53,531 nucleotides of DNA from Treponema sp. (GCA_016293495.1 JAEDED010000015.1:1-53531), one strand, 5' to 3'. Shown: positions 34,533-45,131, counted from the stretch's first letter. Notes: generated from the sequence alone by a model not told the origin. Made by a program: numbers and translations.

Positions 34533-37500
34533 TCAGGGGTTTGCTTCTAGACAAATGCCGTTAGTATTATCATTTAACTTAAGATTATATCCTGAATCTA
34601 TCAAATTAAAACATTTTAAATATTCTGTACCAATTTCTGATAAATCAGTTTTTTGTACTACATCATTTGATAGATCATATGTATACAATGACATTTGAAT
34701 GCCCACACTTGAACTTAAGTCTAAGTTATCTGTTTTAATAATACTCGGAGCGGAAGAACTATTAGATACAGAATAAAAAACACAAGGAATATTACAATTA
34801 TTGCTTAACACTAATTCTGGGGTAGCAGAAGAAATATTATAAAAAATATCATTATTAGTAACACTTGTAGTACCAGCTGTAGTACCAGCTGTATTACCAC
34901 TCATATTAACATTTATAATAGTACATTTACCTTTATATAAATAAATAGCACCACCCTGATTTTCAGTAGAAGCATGATTATCATTAAAAGTACAGTTATT
35001 TATTTCTACTTCAGCAGAAGTATTTGTTATTGAAATTGCTCCACCACTAAGTGCAGCCTGATTATTAGAAAAATCACAGTTATTAAATATAAAGTTTGAT
35101 TTTTGATCTATACAAACTGCTCCACCATCAGCACTTTGTAAACTTTTATTGTATTCAAATTTACAGCCATTAAATGTAGCCGTAGTTGTACCGCCAGTAG
35201 TATTACATGAAGAAACAACAGCTCCATCATCACTTGCAGAAAAATTTTTAAATACAATATTAGTAAATGTTGCTTCAGGAGAATCATCGAGTAATATAAA
35301 TGGAGATGTTGATTCTATATTATTGCCATCAAATGTAATTGTGGCACTACCAACACCTTCTATCTTAAGAGAAGCTTTTGGCGAAAAGATGTTTTCAGAA
35401 AATGATGGGTCGCGAGTAATTGTACAATTACGGTTTGAATACAGTCTGATTGGACAAGATGACGTCAATGCAGATGTCATAATCATATCACCACCAATTT
35501 CAAATGGTGTTTCTGTCATGATGCCTGCAGGTATTGCATTAACAGCATTTACAAGTGTTTCCCAATCTGTATATCCAGTAAGTTCAGCAAGTTTACCATC
35601 ACTGTCAATATAGTATTTAGAATTATCAATTGAAAAATTTTCTATCATTTCTTGAGTAAGCGAACCAGTAATTGCAGAAAGTACTTGAGTTCCTGTTATA
35701 TATGATTCAAGGCAAATAGTGGTTTTTCCTGAAATATCTGAATTAACCTTTACATTACCATTAGACAAAATAGAGCATTTTTCAATTGTAGTTGAACCGT
35801 ATAAATAAAGATTTGCGTTTGTACAAACATCATTTTCGTTGTTTTTATTATTACCGCTAATAGTACAATCAATAAGGGACAAATATTGAGTTGTTGGAAT
35901 AAATACTGCACCACCAGAAGTATTAGCTGTATTATCTTTCATTGTAACTTTCTGTAAGTAACAGTTTGTATATATATCATTTCCCTTGTTAGCATAAACT
36001 ACAATTCCACCACCGTTCGATGTTGAAGTATTGTTTGAAATTGATCCTCCAGTCATCGAAAATTTTCCTGGAGAATTAATATATACTCCTCCACCAGAGC
36101 TATTAGAATCTGTAACCCTATTTAGTTCAATATTTACATCAATAAAATCAGTTGAGCCTGATGAAGCAGAATAATAATAGCCACCGCCTGAGTTAGTTGA
36201 AGAACAATTGTTAATACTACCAGTATTAAAAATCAACTCTGAATTTTCATCAGAATAAATTCCACCGCCATATCCTACATAAGTACCACTCACATTACAA
36301 TCAGAAATATTTACATTTTTTAATGTCATCTTACCGGCATTAAAAATTCCTCCGCCATTCCCTGTTAATTTTCCATTTTTTATTGATAGATTTTCTATCG
36401 AAACTTCTGCACCTTCATTAACATAAAATATTCTTGCTTCATTAACAGAGTTTACATCTCTTTGAATGACAGCATGTATGTCAAAACCTTTAATTAAAAT
36501 GTTTGGTGTATTTGTTTTGTCACCAATCATAACAAGACTATCAGAAGAGGACTCTGGTATTTGAGTAACAATTCCGTCAATCACGATTTGTCGTTCAATA
36601 GTTCCTGTAGAATCAAGTGCAACTGCTGCATCAACGGCTTTCTGCACTGTATCAAATTTTACAGCTTTCTTAAAACCAAGCGTTTCTGCAGCCTGTTGAG
36701 GAGTTTTGTCACCTAAAGATGAGGGATTTGTTCCTACAACGTAAAATACATAATCTTCAAGAGAGACAGGAATCAAATCGTCTTTTTCAAAACTTATTTT
36801 ATCCAGATTAGTTACAGAAGATGATTTTAATAGCCACTTTGATTCTAAATAAGGGTAAACAACCAAGTCATATTCAAAGTTCATCTTAGTTGATGGATAA
36901 GTGGAATTTGTAATGCAAAGTTTAACTTTGTAAATACTAGAATCAAGCGCTTGATTAATATTAATGGTTTGACTGCTTGAAGTACAATCAATTGTTTTAT
37001 TACCAGAATAACTGACAGAGTTTGTGTTTGTGTTTGTAATCTTAATATCAACATCATAAGAACAGTCACTTACCGCAAATTCAATAGGAATATTAACTTT
37101 ACCTTGTACTGATTCTTGTGTTACGGGAGAAACAGTAACTTTAACATTTTGATTAGTCGAAGTAGGAGTAAATGTTAAACTTCCTGCAGCTATAACATTA
37201 TCATTCTCATCTTTTCCAGAAACAAATATACTATATTCAGTATCGAATAAGACATTTACAGACACAACAGGATTATCTGAAGTCACAGAATAAGTATTAC
37301 TCTCTGAAAAATCAGATTTATAAACATCTATTGAATAACTTTTTATTTTATCTTTGTAATCAGAAAAATCCGGGATAATAACAGAACGAGAAATAACATC
37401 TGATAAGATAATTTCGACTTTAGCATAACCTGATTCTAATTGGTTATTCGATTCATTCTGATTGTCAAATATATTATCACTTTGCAAGTTGCAAGAATAG

Positions 37501-37550
37501 AACAAAAGAGAAATCATTAAAATAACAATAGATTTAAATACAGTCTTCAT
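34533..37550 (-). CDS. Large surface lipoprotein with Pmp-like beta-helix repeats
   Basis: 1005 residues. The signal sequence ends at a lipobox before Cys20 (LLFYSC). Residues ~35-260 contain Ser/Thr-rich beta-sandwich-like sequence. From about 290 a parallel beta-helix is suggested by repeated GGGIF/GGGIY/GGAV motifs paired with NCTF, NCDFSNN and FxxN turns, as in chlamydial polymorphic outer-membrane proteins and other autotransporter-like adhesins. The gene is very AT-rich with Ser/Asn/Thr-rich coding. It follows the Flg_new-type lipoprotein gene by 15 bp. An adhesin or host/biofilm-contact role is inference. Confidence 0.8.
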   Translation of the reverse strand: MKTVFKSIVILMISLLFYSCNLQSDNIFDNQNESNNQLESGYAKVEIILSDVISRSVIIPDFSDYKDKIKSYSIDVYKSDFSESNTYSVTSDNPVVSVNVLFDTEYSIFVSGKDENDNVIAAGSLTFTPTSTNQNVKVTVSPVTQESVQGKVNIPIEFAVSDCSYDVDIKITNTNTNSVSYSGNKTIDCTSSSQTININQALDSSIYKVKLCITNSTYPSTKMNFEYDLVVYPYLESKWLLKSSSVTNLDKISFEKDDLIPVSLEDYVFYVVGTNPSSLGDKTPQQAAETLGFKKAVKFDTVQKAVDAAVALDSTGTIERQIVIDGIVTQIPESSSDSLVMIGDKTNTPNILIKGFDIHAVIQRDVNSVNEARIFYVNEGAEVSIENLSIKNGKLTGNGGGIFNAGKMTLKNVNISDCNVSGTYVGYGGGIYSDENSELIFNTGSINNCSSTNSGGGYYYSASSGSTDFIDVNIELNRVTDSNSSGGGVYINSPGKFSMTGGSISNNTSTSNGGGIVVYANKGNDIYTNCYLQKVTMKDNTANTSGGAVFIPTTQYLSLIDCTISGNNKNNENDVCTNANLYLYGSTTIEKCSILSNGNVKVNSDISGKTTICLESYITGTQVLSAITGSLTQEMIENFSIDNSKYYIDSDGKLAELTGYTDWETLVNAVNAIPAGIMTETPFEIGGDMIMTSALTSSCPIRLYSNRNCTITRDPSFSENIFSPKASLKIEGVGSATITFDGNNIESTSPFILLDDSPEATFTNIVFKNFSASDDGAVVSSCNTTGGTTTATFNGCKFEYNKSLQSADGGAVCIDQKSNFIFNNCDFSNNQAALSGGAISITNTSAEVEINNCTFNDNHASTENQGGAIYLYKGKCTIINVNMSGNTAGTTAGTTSVTNNDIFYNISSATPELVLSNNCNIPCVFYSVSNSSSAPSIIKTDNLDLSSSVGIQMSLYTYDLSNDVVQKTDLSEIGTEYLKCFNLIDSGYNLKLNDNTNGICLEANP

Positions 37551-37565
37551 TTTATCTCACACCTT

Positions 37566-38570
37566 TTATGGGAGTACTAGTATATTAAAGTATACCCGTT
37601 CAAAATAAATATTTGCGTACAAAGAAGAAGCTTTTGTATAAATTACAGCATGATAAATTCCACTACTAGTAATACTGTTACTACCAGAACTATCGGTTAT
37701 CAGATCAACAGTTGCTTTTTTTGTAGTTGAATCAATATTTACTTTATTTGTAAACATTACATCTCCATTATCATTCATAATTGAAACATAAATTACCTTT
37801 TGGCCAGAAACATCAGCATCTGTTATATATTCATAAATGTCATTGTTAACAGCAAAATCTACTTTGGTGCTTCCACTAAGATTTATGGTTCCTGTAAAAT
37901 TTTCAACCTTTCCAAGTTCGTAAACTTTTATATCAGGATTAGAATAATCAATTTCATTCGTAAAATATTCTCTATTATACGTAACTACTACTTCTGTACT
38001 TCCGTCTTCTAAAATTGTTGTATCCAAATAAACAGGTGTAGAAAATGCAGAAATTTCTGGAGGATTTACATCGGTAAATGTTCCTGGTTCGCCATATCTT
38101 ATTTCTTTCTTTACATCATAACCAGTTTTATCGTTATTTTGATATTTATAAGTAACGGTATATGGTACAAACCAAACTGCATACAAATCAAGTTCATCTG
38201 GAGTTATTGTTATAGAAGTTATAAGCGAAGAATCAGGTATTTGCTGTTGTGATAAAGTCCATCTATAATACTTCCAACCACCAAGTCTATAACCAGTTTT
38301 CCATTGAGAAATTTCAGAATCATTATACGTTGGTAAATCTTTTTCAGAAATTGTATCTCCAATTCGATAACTTCTAACAGTTAAAAAGAGTTGTTCTCCA
38401 GAAACTAAAGAGTCTTCTTTATTTGAATAAAAATGTATTTTTGTAAATGTTTCTTCATCAAGCCTCATTTTTAAATCTTCGTCACAAAGATAATCGCACG
38501 AAAAAAAACAGGCACATAAAATTACAATGAGAAAATTAAAAATATTATTCAAACCATAAAATCTTTTCAT
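37566..38570 (-). CDS. Lipoprotein with InlB B-repeat-like (Listeria-Bacteroides) domain
   Basis: 334 residues. N-terminal hydrophobic stretch with two possible lipidation cysteines (Cys21 in LCAC, Cys25 in CFFSC). Residues ~40-140 match the B-repeat/Flg_new pattern: a run ending KTGYRLGGWKYYRW, then TITPDELDLYAVW, then PYTVTYKYQN. The C-terminal ~150 residues are beta-rich and unrecognised. It lies between the OMP gene (49 bp upstream) and the large Pmp-like lipoprotein (15 bp downstream), suggesting one transcript for the surface genes. Confidence 0.75.
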   Translation of the reverse strand: MKRFYGLNNIFNFLIVILCACFFSCDYLCDEDLKMRLDEETFTKIHFYSNKEDSLVSGEQLFLTVRSYRIGDTISEKDLPTYNDSEISQWKTGYRLGGWKYYRWTLSQQQIPDSSLITSITITPDELDLYAVWFVPYTVTYKYQNNDKTGYDVKKEIRYGEPGTFTDVNPPEISAFSTPVYLDTTILEDGSTEVVVTYNREYFTNEIDYSNPDIKVYELGKVENFTGTINLSGSTKVDFAVNNDIYEYITDADVSGQKVIYVSIMNDNGDVMFTNKVNIDSTTKKATVDLITDSSGSNSITSSGIYHAVIYTKASSLYANIYFERVYFNILVLP

Positions 38571-38619
38571 TTATATTTACTTAACAAATAAAACAATAAT
38601 AATTCTACCCTTTTATCTA

Positions 38620-40002
38620 TTAAAACCTCAAGCCTACACAAACATATGTATTCAAAATCCCAGAGTTCATATCTGGAATAAATAAATGTGTAAAATCAAC
38701 ACCAGTCTCAAAAATCAAATGTTTAAACGGAATCCAATTAAAAGATACACCAAAATTTGCACAAGAATTTAAGTGATAACTATCCTCTGGCGTTTGGCGC
38801 ATACTTGAATGATAAATAATTTGTTTTTTAATAAAAGTTGCTCCTCCACCAAGCTTTACATTCACACCAAGTTTTCCATCATAAAAGTTTAAGCGTCCTA
38901 CAAAATTACACTGTAAAAGTATCATAGGAAGATACACTTCTATGTATTCATTACGCATCATAATTTCTGTAATATCTGCTGCAAGTTCAAATCCAAGTTT
39001 AAAGTTTTTAATATCAATAGGTAGATAAGACACTTTAGCGCATGGACCTAAAATAATAGGGGAATCATTATAGCTTCTAAAATAATCATCATATAATAAA
39101 CCAGACATAACACCACCAAGCATTATGTTTATATCTTGTAAAATATAAACATTTTTTTGTAATGAAGAATTTTGTTCTTCTTCATCTAAAGTGTTATCGG
39201 CATCTTCAATAGTATCAGTTTCGTTTACAATTTCGACATCGTCATTTGTATCTGTTTCGATTGCAATTTCGACATCGTTATTTGTGTCTGTTTCGTTTGC
39301 AATTTCGACATCATCATTATCATGTGTTTCGCAAACATTTTCTGATTCATTAATTGAATTAACATCGTTTTCTGCAATCATCTTGTTTTCAACTGGAACA
39401 ACAACTATCATTTCTGATTCAGTTTCAAGGCCGCTTGGATTTTTTACAACCATACTCCATTTTCCTTCTGCAACATGAGGAAATTGAACTGAACTGGATT
39501 TAACAAAACCTTCGGCATCTTTTTCAAGATTAATTGTACCTTCGATTTTTTGACCGGATTCTTTATTAATGAGTGTAATCACAGATTCATCAGTAATGCG
39601 TTCAACATCAACAGGAATAACAACTGGCTTTTTGCTGTTTTTATTAATTGAAACTGAAGACTCAACAAGATTAATTTTTGGCTTCAAGGCTTTAATGATT
39701 GTAAGATTTTTCCAGTCTGTAACTGATGCCTGGCGTCCTAAAAAGTCATAGGCAAAAATGCGGTAAAGGTAATTTCCTGCAGGTAAAGAGAATTCAATGC
39801 TGTTATCAGTTGTTCTGACTGATTTTAATACTTTATCAGAAGACTCATCTTTAATTTCAACTTTATATTCAAGAGCATTTATTTCCTGCTCCCATGCAAG
39901 CTTCTGAGTAAACGCAGGAGTCTGTGAATAAACATTTACATTCACAAAAAACACAGTGAGGAACATAATAAATGCAGAAACAAAACTTCTCTTATTCACC
40001 AT
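38620..40002 (-). CDS. Outer-membrane protein: signal peptide, Fn3-like domain, acidic repeat linker, C-terminal barrel
   Basis: 460 residues. The signal peptide ends near NVYS before QTPAF. Residues ~27-100 look like a fibronectin-type fold (LEYKVEIKDESSDKV, then LPAGNYLYRIFAYD). The middle holds an acidic 12-residue repeat (DVEI-ETDTN type). The last ~170 residues have alternating beta strands ending in Phe (CVGLRF), as expected of an outer-membrane barrel. Its ATG overlaps the end of the FecR/Fn3 gene by 11 bp, so translation is coupled. The barrel may anchor or export partner surface proteins; that is inference. Confidence 0.75.
   Translation of the reverse strand: MVNKRSFVSAFIMFLTVFFVNVNVYSQTPAFTQKLAWEQEINALEYKVEIKDESSDKVLKSVRTTDNSIEFSLPAGNYLYRIFAYDFLGRQASVTDWKNLTIIKALKPKINLVESSVSINKNSKKPVVIPVDVERITDESVITLINKESGQKIEGTINLEKDAEGFVKSSSVQFPHVAEGKWSMVVKNPSGLETESEMIVVVPVENKMIAENDVNSINESENVCETHDNDDVEIANETDTNNDVEIAIETDTNDDVEIVNETDTIEDADNTLDEEEQNSSLQKNVYILQDINIMLGGVMSGLLYDDYFRSYNDSPIILGPCAKVSYLPIDIKNFKLGFELAADITEIMMRNEYIEVYLPMILLQCNFVGRLNFYDGKLGVNVKLGGGATFIKKQIIYHSSMRQTPEDSYHLNSCANFGVSFNWIPFKHLIFETGVDFTHLFIPDMNSGILNTYVCVGLRF
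39212..39319 (-). repeat. 36-bp tandem repeat (three units) inside OMP gene
   Basis: Units at 39212-39247, 39248-39283 and 39284-39319, differing at a few positions each. They encode 12-residue acidic units of the form DVEI..ETDTND. The unit is in frame, so gain or loss would change only linker length. Confidence 0.93.
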
Positions 40003-42805
40003 ACAACCTTCCAGTGTCTTTAACCTTTACAGTATCAGGCAAATCAAGATTAACAGAGAAGCGGTTTGAAACAACATTACTCTTCTGTTCTACAAAACCA
40101 TCGGAAGCTTTTCTGAACGCAGTAACGTGCCACTCAAATTCCCCGACATCAAGAACTGTAAGATCAGAAAGTATAAATGAATTACCATTCAAAGTTTTTG
40201 AAAGGATGCGTTTTAATGTACCGTTTTCATTTCGCTGATAAAGTTCAAAAAGATATTCATTAACAGCTTTGTTTTCAGCCCATTTGAACGGAACTGTCCT
40301 AAAGTTGCGAAGATATGGAATATCAATTACAAAATTATTAGACGGATTAACCAGAATCGGATCTTTCAATGCAGGAACTTGAGAAATTGTAAATGTATTA
40401 TTTCTATCCGGACTTATATTTGAACCGCTAACATTTACAGCCTTAACAGTCCAGCGATAAGTTCCAGGACCGAGTCTTTTTAAAGAAACAGAACCGTTTT
40501 CAGGATTCTTTACAGAAGATACAATTGATGTAGTTCCATTAGAATTAATTCTTGTAAGAATAAATTCACTTGAAGCAATTAAACCGTCCGAAGTCCATTT
40601 AAATACCAGAGGATTTCGAAGTGCAGCAAGTCCGTCAATTTTTGCATTGTTTACAGGAGCTTCAAGAATAATTTTCTTAATTGATTCAATTGAGATTGAA
40701 ACAGAATTTATTTTACTTGCACGGGCAGGAGCATTTCCTTTTTCTTGTGTAAACGCCTGAACTGTTGTTCTGAATTTTTTACCGGCAAGATTTTTTACAA
40801 CATCATCAGGAAGAACAAGATTAATTGAATTGTCCGCAGAAGAATCAACCTGTGTCAAAACGGAATCTGTTGCGTCATCATAAAGTTTAACCTTGTAGTA
40901 ATCAGCATCTTCAACCTTATTCCATACGACCCTGATTGAATTATTCGAAATCATTCCGACAGTAGAATTATTGACAGGTCCTGTAATAACAGGCATTTCA
41001 AGCTCTTTCACAACTGCAAGTTTTCTTGCAGAAGTTTTAGAAATTTCTTTTTCAGTATTTTTATCAAGGACTCTTATGCGCCAGAAATAATTTCCTTCGT
41101 CAAGATTAATTCCGCGAAGACTTAAATCTGAAGTTCTAACATTCTTCATCACGCTGTTAAAGTTTTCATTTTGAGAAATTTCAAATACGCTGACACAGTT
41201 TTCTTTATCAAAGGAATCTGAAAGCTTCCAGGCAAATTGTGTCATTCCAGCTCTTGCAGTTTCAATACTGTAATTTTCTGGTGGATATACAAGCTGAGTT
41301 TCCTGAGGAACATATTCACTTACAGTAAAGTCTCTTACGTTCGAGAAGAATTTTTTATTATTTTCATCAATTCTGAAAACACGCCAGTAATAATTTCCAG
41401 AAACAAGTTTCTTAATGTTAAGAGGAACAGTTCTTTTAAGTGAATCTTCCTGTGATTCAAAAATTACATTTTCAAAGTTTTTATCTTTTGAAATCTGAAG
41501 ATTATACTCACCGCCTTTAACATCACTCTTCCATGCAAAAAGTACAGGCTTATCTTCTTTTCCAAGAACCAGTTCTAAACCGACTGTTGGAACAGAAAGC
41601 ACAGGCGAAACATTTACATTCTGTCTTACAATTGTGAATCTGTAATCTGAAGACGGTTTTACATCAACTTCTGTATTTACTGCATAGTGCGGAGTAATAT
41701 GCCAGAAAAAGTTTCCTTCGTTGAGACTCGAAATTTTACAGCTATTTCCGAAAACTTCTTTTCTGATAACCGGATTACTAGCATCATCTTCGTCAAAAAT
41801 TTCGATAACTGAATAATCACAATATGAACCTGCATCCCAGCTGAAAAGAATTTCAGGCATTAAATTTACGCTTTCAAAAACAACATTCTGTTTTGGACTG
41901 ATAAGCTGCGGACGAGAAATATTTTCAACTATAAGTTTTCCGTTAAAGGCATTTTCAACATGGCCTTCTGAATAAACTCGATAGTATACGTTACCAGAAT
42001 CTGTTGAAAGTTCAATTTTATCTTCTGCAGAAACTATTTTCTTTTCTGAAATTGTCTTAAAGTCAGAATCTTTCGAAATTTCAACAATTACTTTAGAGTC
42101 TTTTATTTCTGCATCAGATTTGATGTTAAATTCAACTTTCTTTTCTTCATCAGCAAACTTAAGAACTTTATAAGTAGTTGTAAGATTATCAACACTTACA
42201 GGAACCTTTGAGCGTTTTCCATTTTCATCAATTTTGATTGTACTTCCAGCAGGAATTATTTCTTCATCGCCATTTTCAGAAACTACACTGCCTGTTCCTT
42301 CCTGAATGATGATTGAATCTTTTCCAGCTTCATTCGAGGTAGACATTCGGCTTCCCTTTTCGAGATTTACAACAGAACCGTTTCCGAGTTTAACCTGAAC
42401 TTTTTTCTTTGCCTGAGTTGTATCAATCGAAACATTTCCGCCAGTAAGAGAAAGATTAAGTTCCCCGTCTTTTGAAGCAAAAATCTGAATCATTGTATTT
42501 TCTTCAATCTGAACTGTGGGACCTTCATTATCAAAATTAATGATAGCAACAGCACCGTTTTCTGTACGGATAATATCTTCGTTATAAAGTTTAGACTGAT
42601 CCTGGAGATGTTCCCAGATTACACTGTCAGAATAACGTCGCTGTGCGATTTTCTTTTTAAAATAAATTTGTGCAATCGGTACTTCATTTCTGACCATATT
42701 AACTTCAAGGTTATTAAAGAAGTAATAAAGGCTTGCACCGCAAACGAGAAGACATAATGTAACAAAAATAATGCTACTTAACAGCGACTTTATTTTCTTC
42801 TGCAT
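39992..42805 (-). CDS. FecR-domain protein with multiple Fn3-like repeats
   Basis: 937 residues. One N-terminal membrane helix (about 8-29), then a FecR domain at about 55-200 (SKLYNEDIIRTENGAVAIINFDNEG, LSLTGGNVSIDTT, VVNLEKGSRMS). From ~230 to the end there are several Fn3-like repeats, each with an FxWK or FSWDAG strand and a G(N/T)YxWR(V/I) turn. It is probably anchored in the inner membrane with a long periplasmic rod. The start codon lies inside the cyclase gene (32-bp overlap). Spirochaetes often place a FecR protein next to a class III cyclase, suggesting a shared signalling or envelope-sensing unit. Confidence 0.85.
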   Translation of the reverse strand: MQKKIKSLLSSIIFVTLCLLVCGASLYYFFNNLEVNMVRNEVPIAQIYFKKKIAQRRYSDSVIWEHLQDQSKLYNEDIIRTENGAVAIINFDNEGPTVQIEENTMIQIFASKDGELNLSLTGGNVSIDTTQAKKKVQVKLGNGSVVNLEKGSRMSTSNEAGKDSIIIQEGTGSVVSENGDEEIIPAGSTIKIDENGKRSKVPVSVDNLTTTYKVLKFADEEKKVEFNIKSDAEIKDSKVIVEISKDSDFKTISEKKIVSAEDKIELSTDSGNVYYRVYSEGHVENAFNGKLIVENISRPQLISPKQNVVFESVNLMPEILFSWDAGSYCDYSVIEIFDEDDASNPVIRKEVFGNSCKISSLNEGNFFWHITPHYAVNTEVDVKPSSDYRFTIVRQNVNVSPVLSVPTVGLELVLGKEDKPVLFAWKSDVKGGEYNLQISKDKNFENVIFESQEDSLKRTVPLNIKKLVSGNYYWRVFRIDENNKKFFSNVRDFTVSEYVPQETQLVYPPENYSIETARAGMTQFAWKLSDSFDKENCVSVFEISQNENFNSVMKNVRTSDLSLRGINLDEGNYFWRIRVLDKNTEKEISKTSARKLAVVKELEMPVITGPVNNSTVGMISNNSIRVVWNKVEDADYYKVKLYDDATDSVLTQVDSSADNSINLVLPDDVVKNLAGKKFRTTVQAFTQEKGNAPARASKINSVSISIESIKKIILEAPVNNAKIDGLAALRNPLVFKWTSDGLIASSEFILTRINSNGTTSIVSSVKNPENGSVSLKRLGPGTYRWTVKAVNVSGSNISPDRNNTFTISQVPALKDPILVNPSNNFVIDIPYLRNFRTVPFKWAENKAVNEYLFELYQRNENGTLKRILSKTLNGNSFILSDLTVLDVGEFEWHVTAFRKASDGFVEQKSNVVSNRFSVNLDLPDTVKVKDTGRLYGE

Positions 42806-45125
42806 TTAAATTCACTTTTGAAAAATCTGGAGTTGGAATTCCAAGCATATTTCTTACATCTGCAAGAGTTTCAGGACCTTCAGGACCTGCAGCTTTCAAA
42901 CAATCTGGATCTGGCACAAAACCAGGTTCCGAAACTTCAAAGAAGGATTTTATGTCAAAATTAGGCATATTAACAACGCCGTAAAAATGCTGGGCATCTT
43001 TTCCTTTTACTGAGAATGAAACAGGAATTTTTTCAACTTTAATTTCATCGCAACGGTTTTCTTCAGGAATCTTATAACCATTTTCTTTACACTTGATGTA
43101 ATCTTTTTTAAGAATATCATAAGTGTCCTGTGTAATAAGAATATCTGTACCACAAGGTTTATTTGAACTTTCAGTACGGCTTGCAAGGTTTACAGCATCA
43201 CCAATTGATGTAAATTCCATCTTTTCATATGAACCCATAAATCCAACAGTTGCACGACCGGTATTAAGACCGCATCCAATTTTAATCTGTGGTTTATATG
43301 ATGCCAGCGGATCATTTTTATGTGCTTTTGTAAAAGCTTTTGCATCTTTATTGTATTTCATCAAAGCATAACGCATTGCCATTGTCGCACGGATTGCACT
43401 GATTGCATCCTGTTTAACATGACGGTTATGAATTTCTTCAAGTTTAGCTTTTTCTTCACTGCCTTCAGGAAGCTGTTCATAATCAAGATTTGATTCTCGA
43501 AGAACTCCCCATGCAGCCATTATTGCATCACCTTCAAATTTATCAACTACACCACCAGAAATTGAAATACAGTTAACCATGCGTGACATATAATCATTAA
43601 GGAAGCTGATAATTTCTGCAGCAGATTTTTCACCAAATTTTTTATTAAAGCTGTCAGAGATAGAAGTAAATCCGCGGATATCAGAAAAGAAAATTGTAAT
43701 ATCTTTAAGGTGAGGTTCAAAGTCAATTTCTTTTTTAACAATTGCCTTTGTTACACCTTTGTTTGTAAGTTTTGTAACAGTATTAAGAATATCACGTTCA
43801 TCTTTTGTACTGCGGTTCAATACACCGATTTCATCTTTACGATGAACATTGAGTTTTTCAAAAAGAACAGTATTGAAATTTCCTTTATTAATTTCTTCAG
43901 TAACTGAAGTAAGTTTTTTAAGAGGAATGCTTAACGACTTTGCAAAAATCCAAACGATGAGAATTGCGATAGAAAGAATTGCAACTGTTAAAGCAATATT
44001 ATTTTTTGTTGTATTTTTAATGGCAGCAAGAATAACAGCAGTTTTTGTCTGTGTAATTACACGACAGTCAGCTGCAGTAATTTTTTTACAAGCCGCAATA
44101 TATTCCTCACCTTTTGAATCAATATAAGTCAGCTGAATTCCGTCACGGTCATTTTCAACAACATTTTTTACAAAAGCATTTTCAGAAAAATCAGCAGCCT
44201 GCATCATCATCTGTGCATCCGGATGAATAAGAATAACTCCTTCATCATTGATAAGGAACGATTCGTTAATACGACCGGTTGCAATACTTTCAGAAAGTTT
44301 TTCAGTTGAAATTACAACAGCAAGAACTTCATTTTTATTTTCACCATTGAAAGAAATATTCTGAGAAAAGAAAACTGTAATTGCAGGATTCATGAGGAAT
44401 GGTGAAGCATTTCTAATTTTCATCAAACCGTTTTTTGCGTAATTAACAGCATCAGTTTCTGTACTGATATAAGCCTTGATTGAATCGGCAGAAATATTTT
44501 TCGAAACAAGAAGAGCCTGATTTACAAAGAGATTATCATCAGTAACAAAACCGATTGCAAGAACATCAGGATTACGGTCAAAGAGTTTTGCTGTCGACAA
44601 AGCAAGTTCATCTTCTGAAGCCTGATTGTCATCAAGAAGATCACAGTAAAGTGAAACACCAGAAATGATTGAATTAATTCTGTTTTCACAATCAGATGTA
44701 GTGCGCGAATTCAAAGTGAAGTTTGTAATTTCTGCATTTGCTTTAGTATCTTTAGTTACAAAATATGAAACAAGAACAGTTATCAATCCCATTGAAACAA
44801 CAATCAAAGTTGTAATAATTCCAATAAGTTTTACACCGATTGAAGTAATATGTTTTTTTGGTTCATCTTTCTGTTTAGATTTTTTTTCTTTTTTTTCAGG
44901 AGCTGCAATAGTAACAGCATCTTCATCATCAATAGTTGCAACGACAGAGATTTGGGCTTCAGAGTTTTTTTTATTTTTTGTTTTTTTTGATTTAGAGTTA
45001 AAATGTTTATTTATTGTCTGGAGATTTTCATCAAGATTTTTTTCTTTAGAATTACCAGAATCAGCATCCACAGAACCTGTCTGTGGCTTTACAAAAGCAC
45101 CATAATCAAGATCAGTTTCTTTCAT
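42774..45125 (-). CDS. Membrane class III adenylate/guanylate cyclase with Cache-like sensor
   Basis: 783 residues. A ~98-residue, Lys-rich cytoplasmic N-terminus, TM1 at about 99-122, a periplasmic sensor of ~250 residues of Cache type, TM2 at about 377-398, a HAMP linker, then a class III cyclase domain at about 470-690. Metal-binding motifs FFSDIRGFTSIS and VVDKFEGDAIMAAWG are intact. It should make cAMP (or cGMP) in response to an outside ligand. The C-terminal ~90 residues extend past the cyclase domain. The message may be leaderless: there is no SD and the -10 box lies 6 bp from the ATG. First gene of the FecR-OMP-lipoprotein run. Confidence 0.9.
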   Translation of the reverse strand: MKETDLDYGAFVKPQTGSVDADSGNSKEKNLDENLQTINKHFNSKSKKTKNKKNSEAQISVVATIDDEDAVTIAAPEKKEKKSKQKDEPKKHITSIGVKLIGIITTLIVVSMGLITVLVSYFVTKDTKANAEITNFTLNSRTTSDCENRINSIISGVSLYCDLLDDNQASEDELALSTAKLFDRNPDVLAIGFVTDDNLFVNQALLVSKNISADSIKAYISTETDAVNYAKNGLMKIRNASPFLMNPAITVFFSQNISFNGENKNEVLAVVISTEKLSESIATGRINESFLINDEGVILIHPDAQMMMQAADFSENAFVKNVVENDRDGIQLTYIDSKGEEYIAACKKITAADCRVITQTKTAVILAAIKNTTKNNIALTVAILSIAILIVWIFAKSLSIPLKKLTSVTEEINKGNFNTVLFEKLNVHRKDEIGVLNRSTKDERDILNTVTKLTNKGVTKAIVKKEIDFEPHLKDITIFFSDIRGFTSISDSFNKKFGEKSAAEIISFLNDYMSRMVNCISISGGVVDKFEGDAIMAAWGVLRESNLDYEQLPEGSEEKAKLEEIHNRHVKQDAISAIRATMAMRYALMKYNKDAKAFTKAHKNDPLASYKPQIKIGCGLNTGRATVGFMGSYEKMEFTSIGDAVNLASRTESSNKPCGTDILITQDTYDILKKDYIKCKENGYKIPEENRCDEIKVEKIPVSFSVKGKDAQHFYGVVNMPNFDIKSFFEVSEPGFVPDPDCLKAAGPEGPETLADVRNMLGIPTPDFSKVNLNAEENKVAVK

Positions 45126-45131
45126 ATATAT

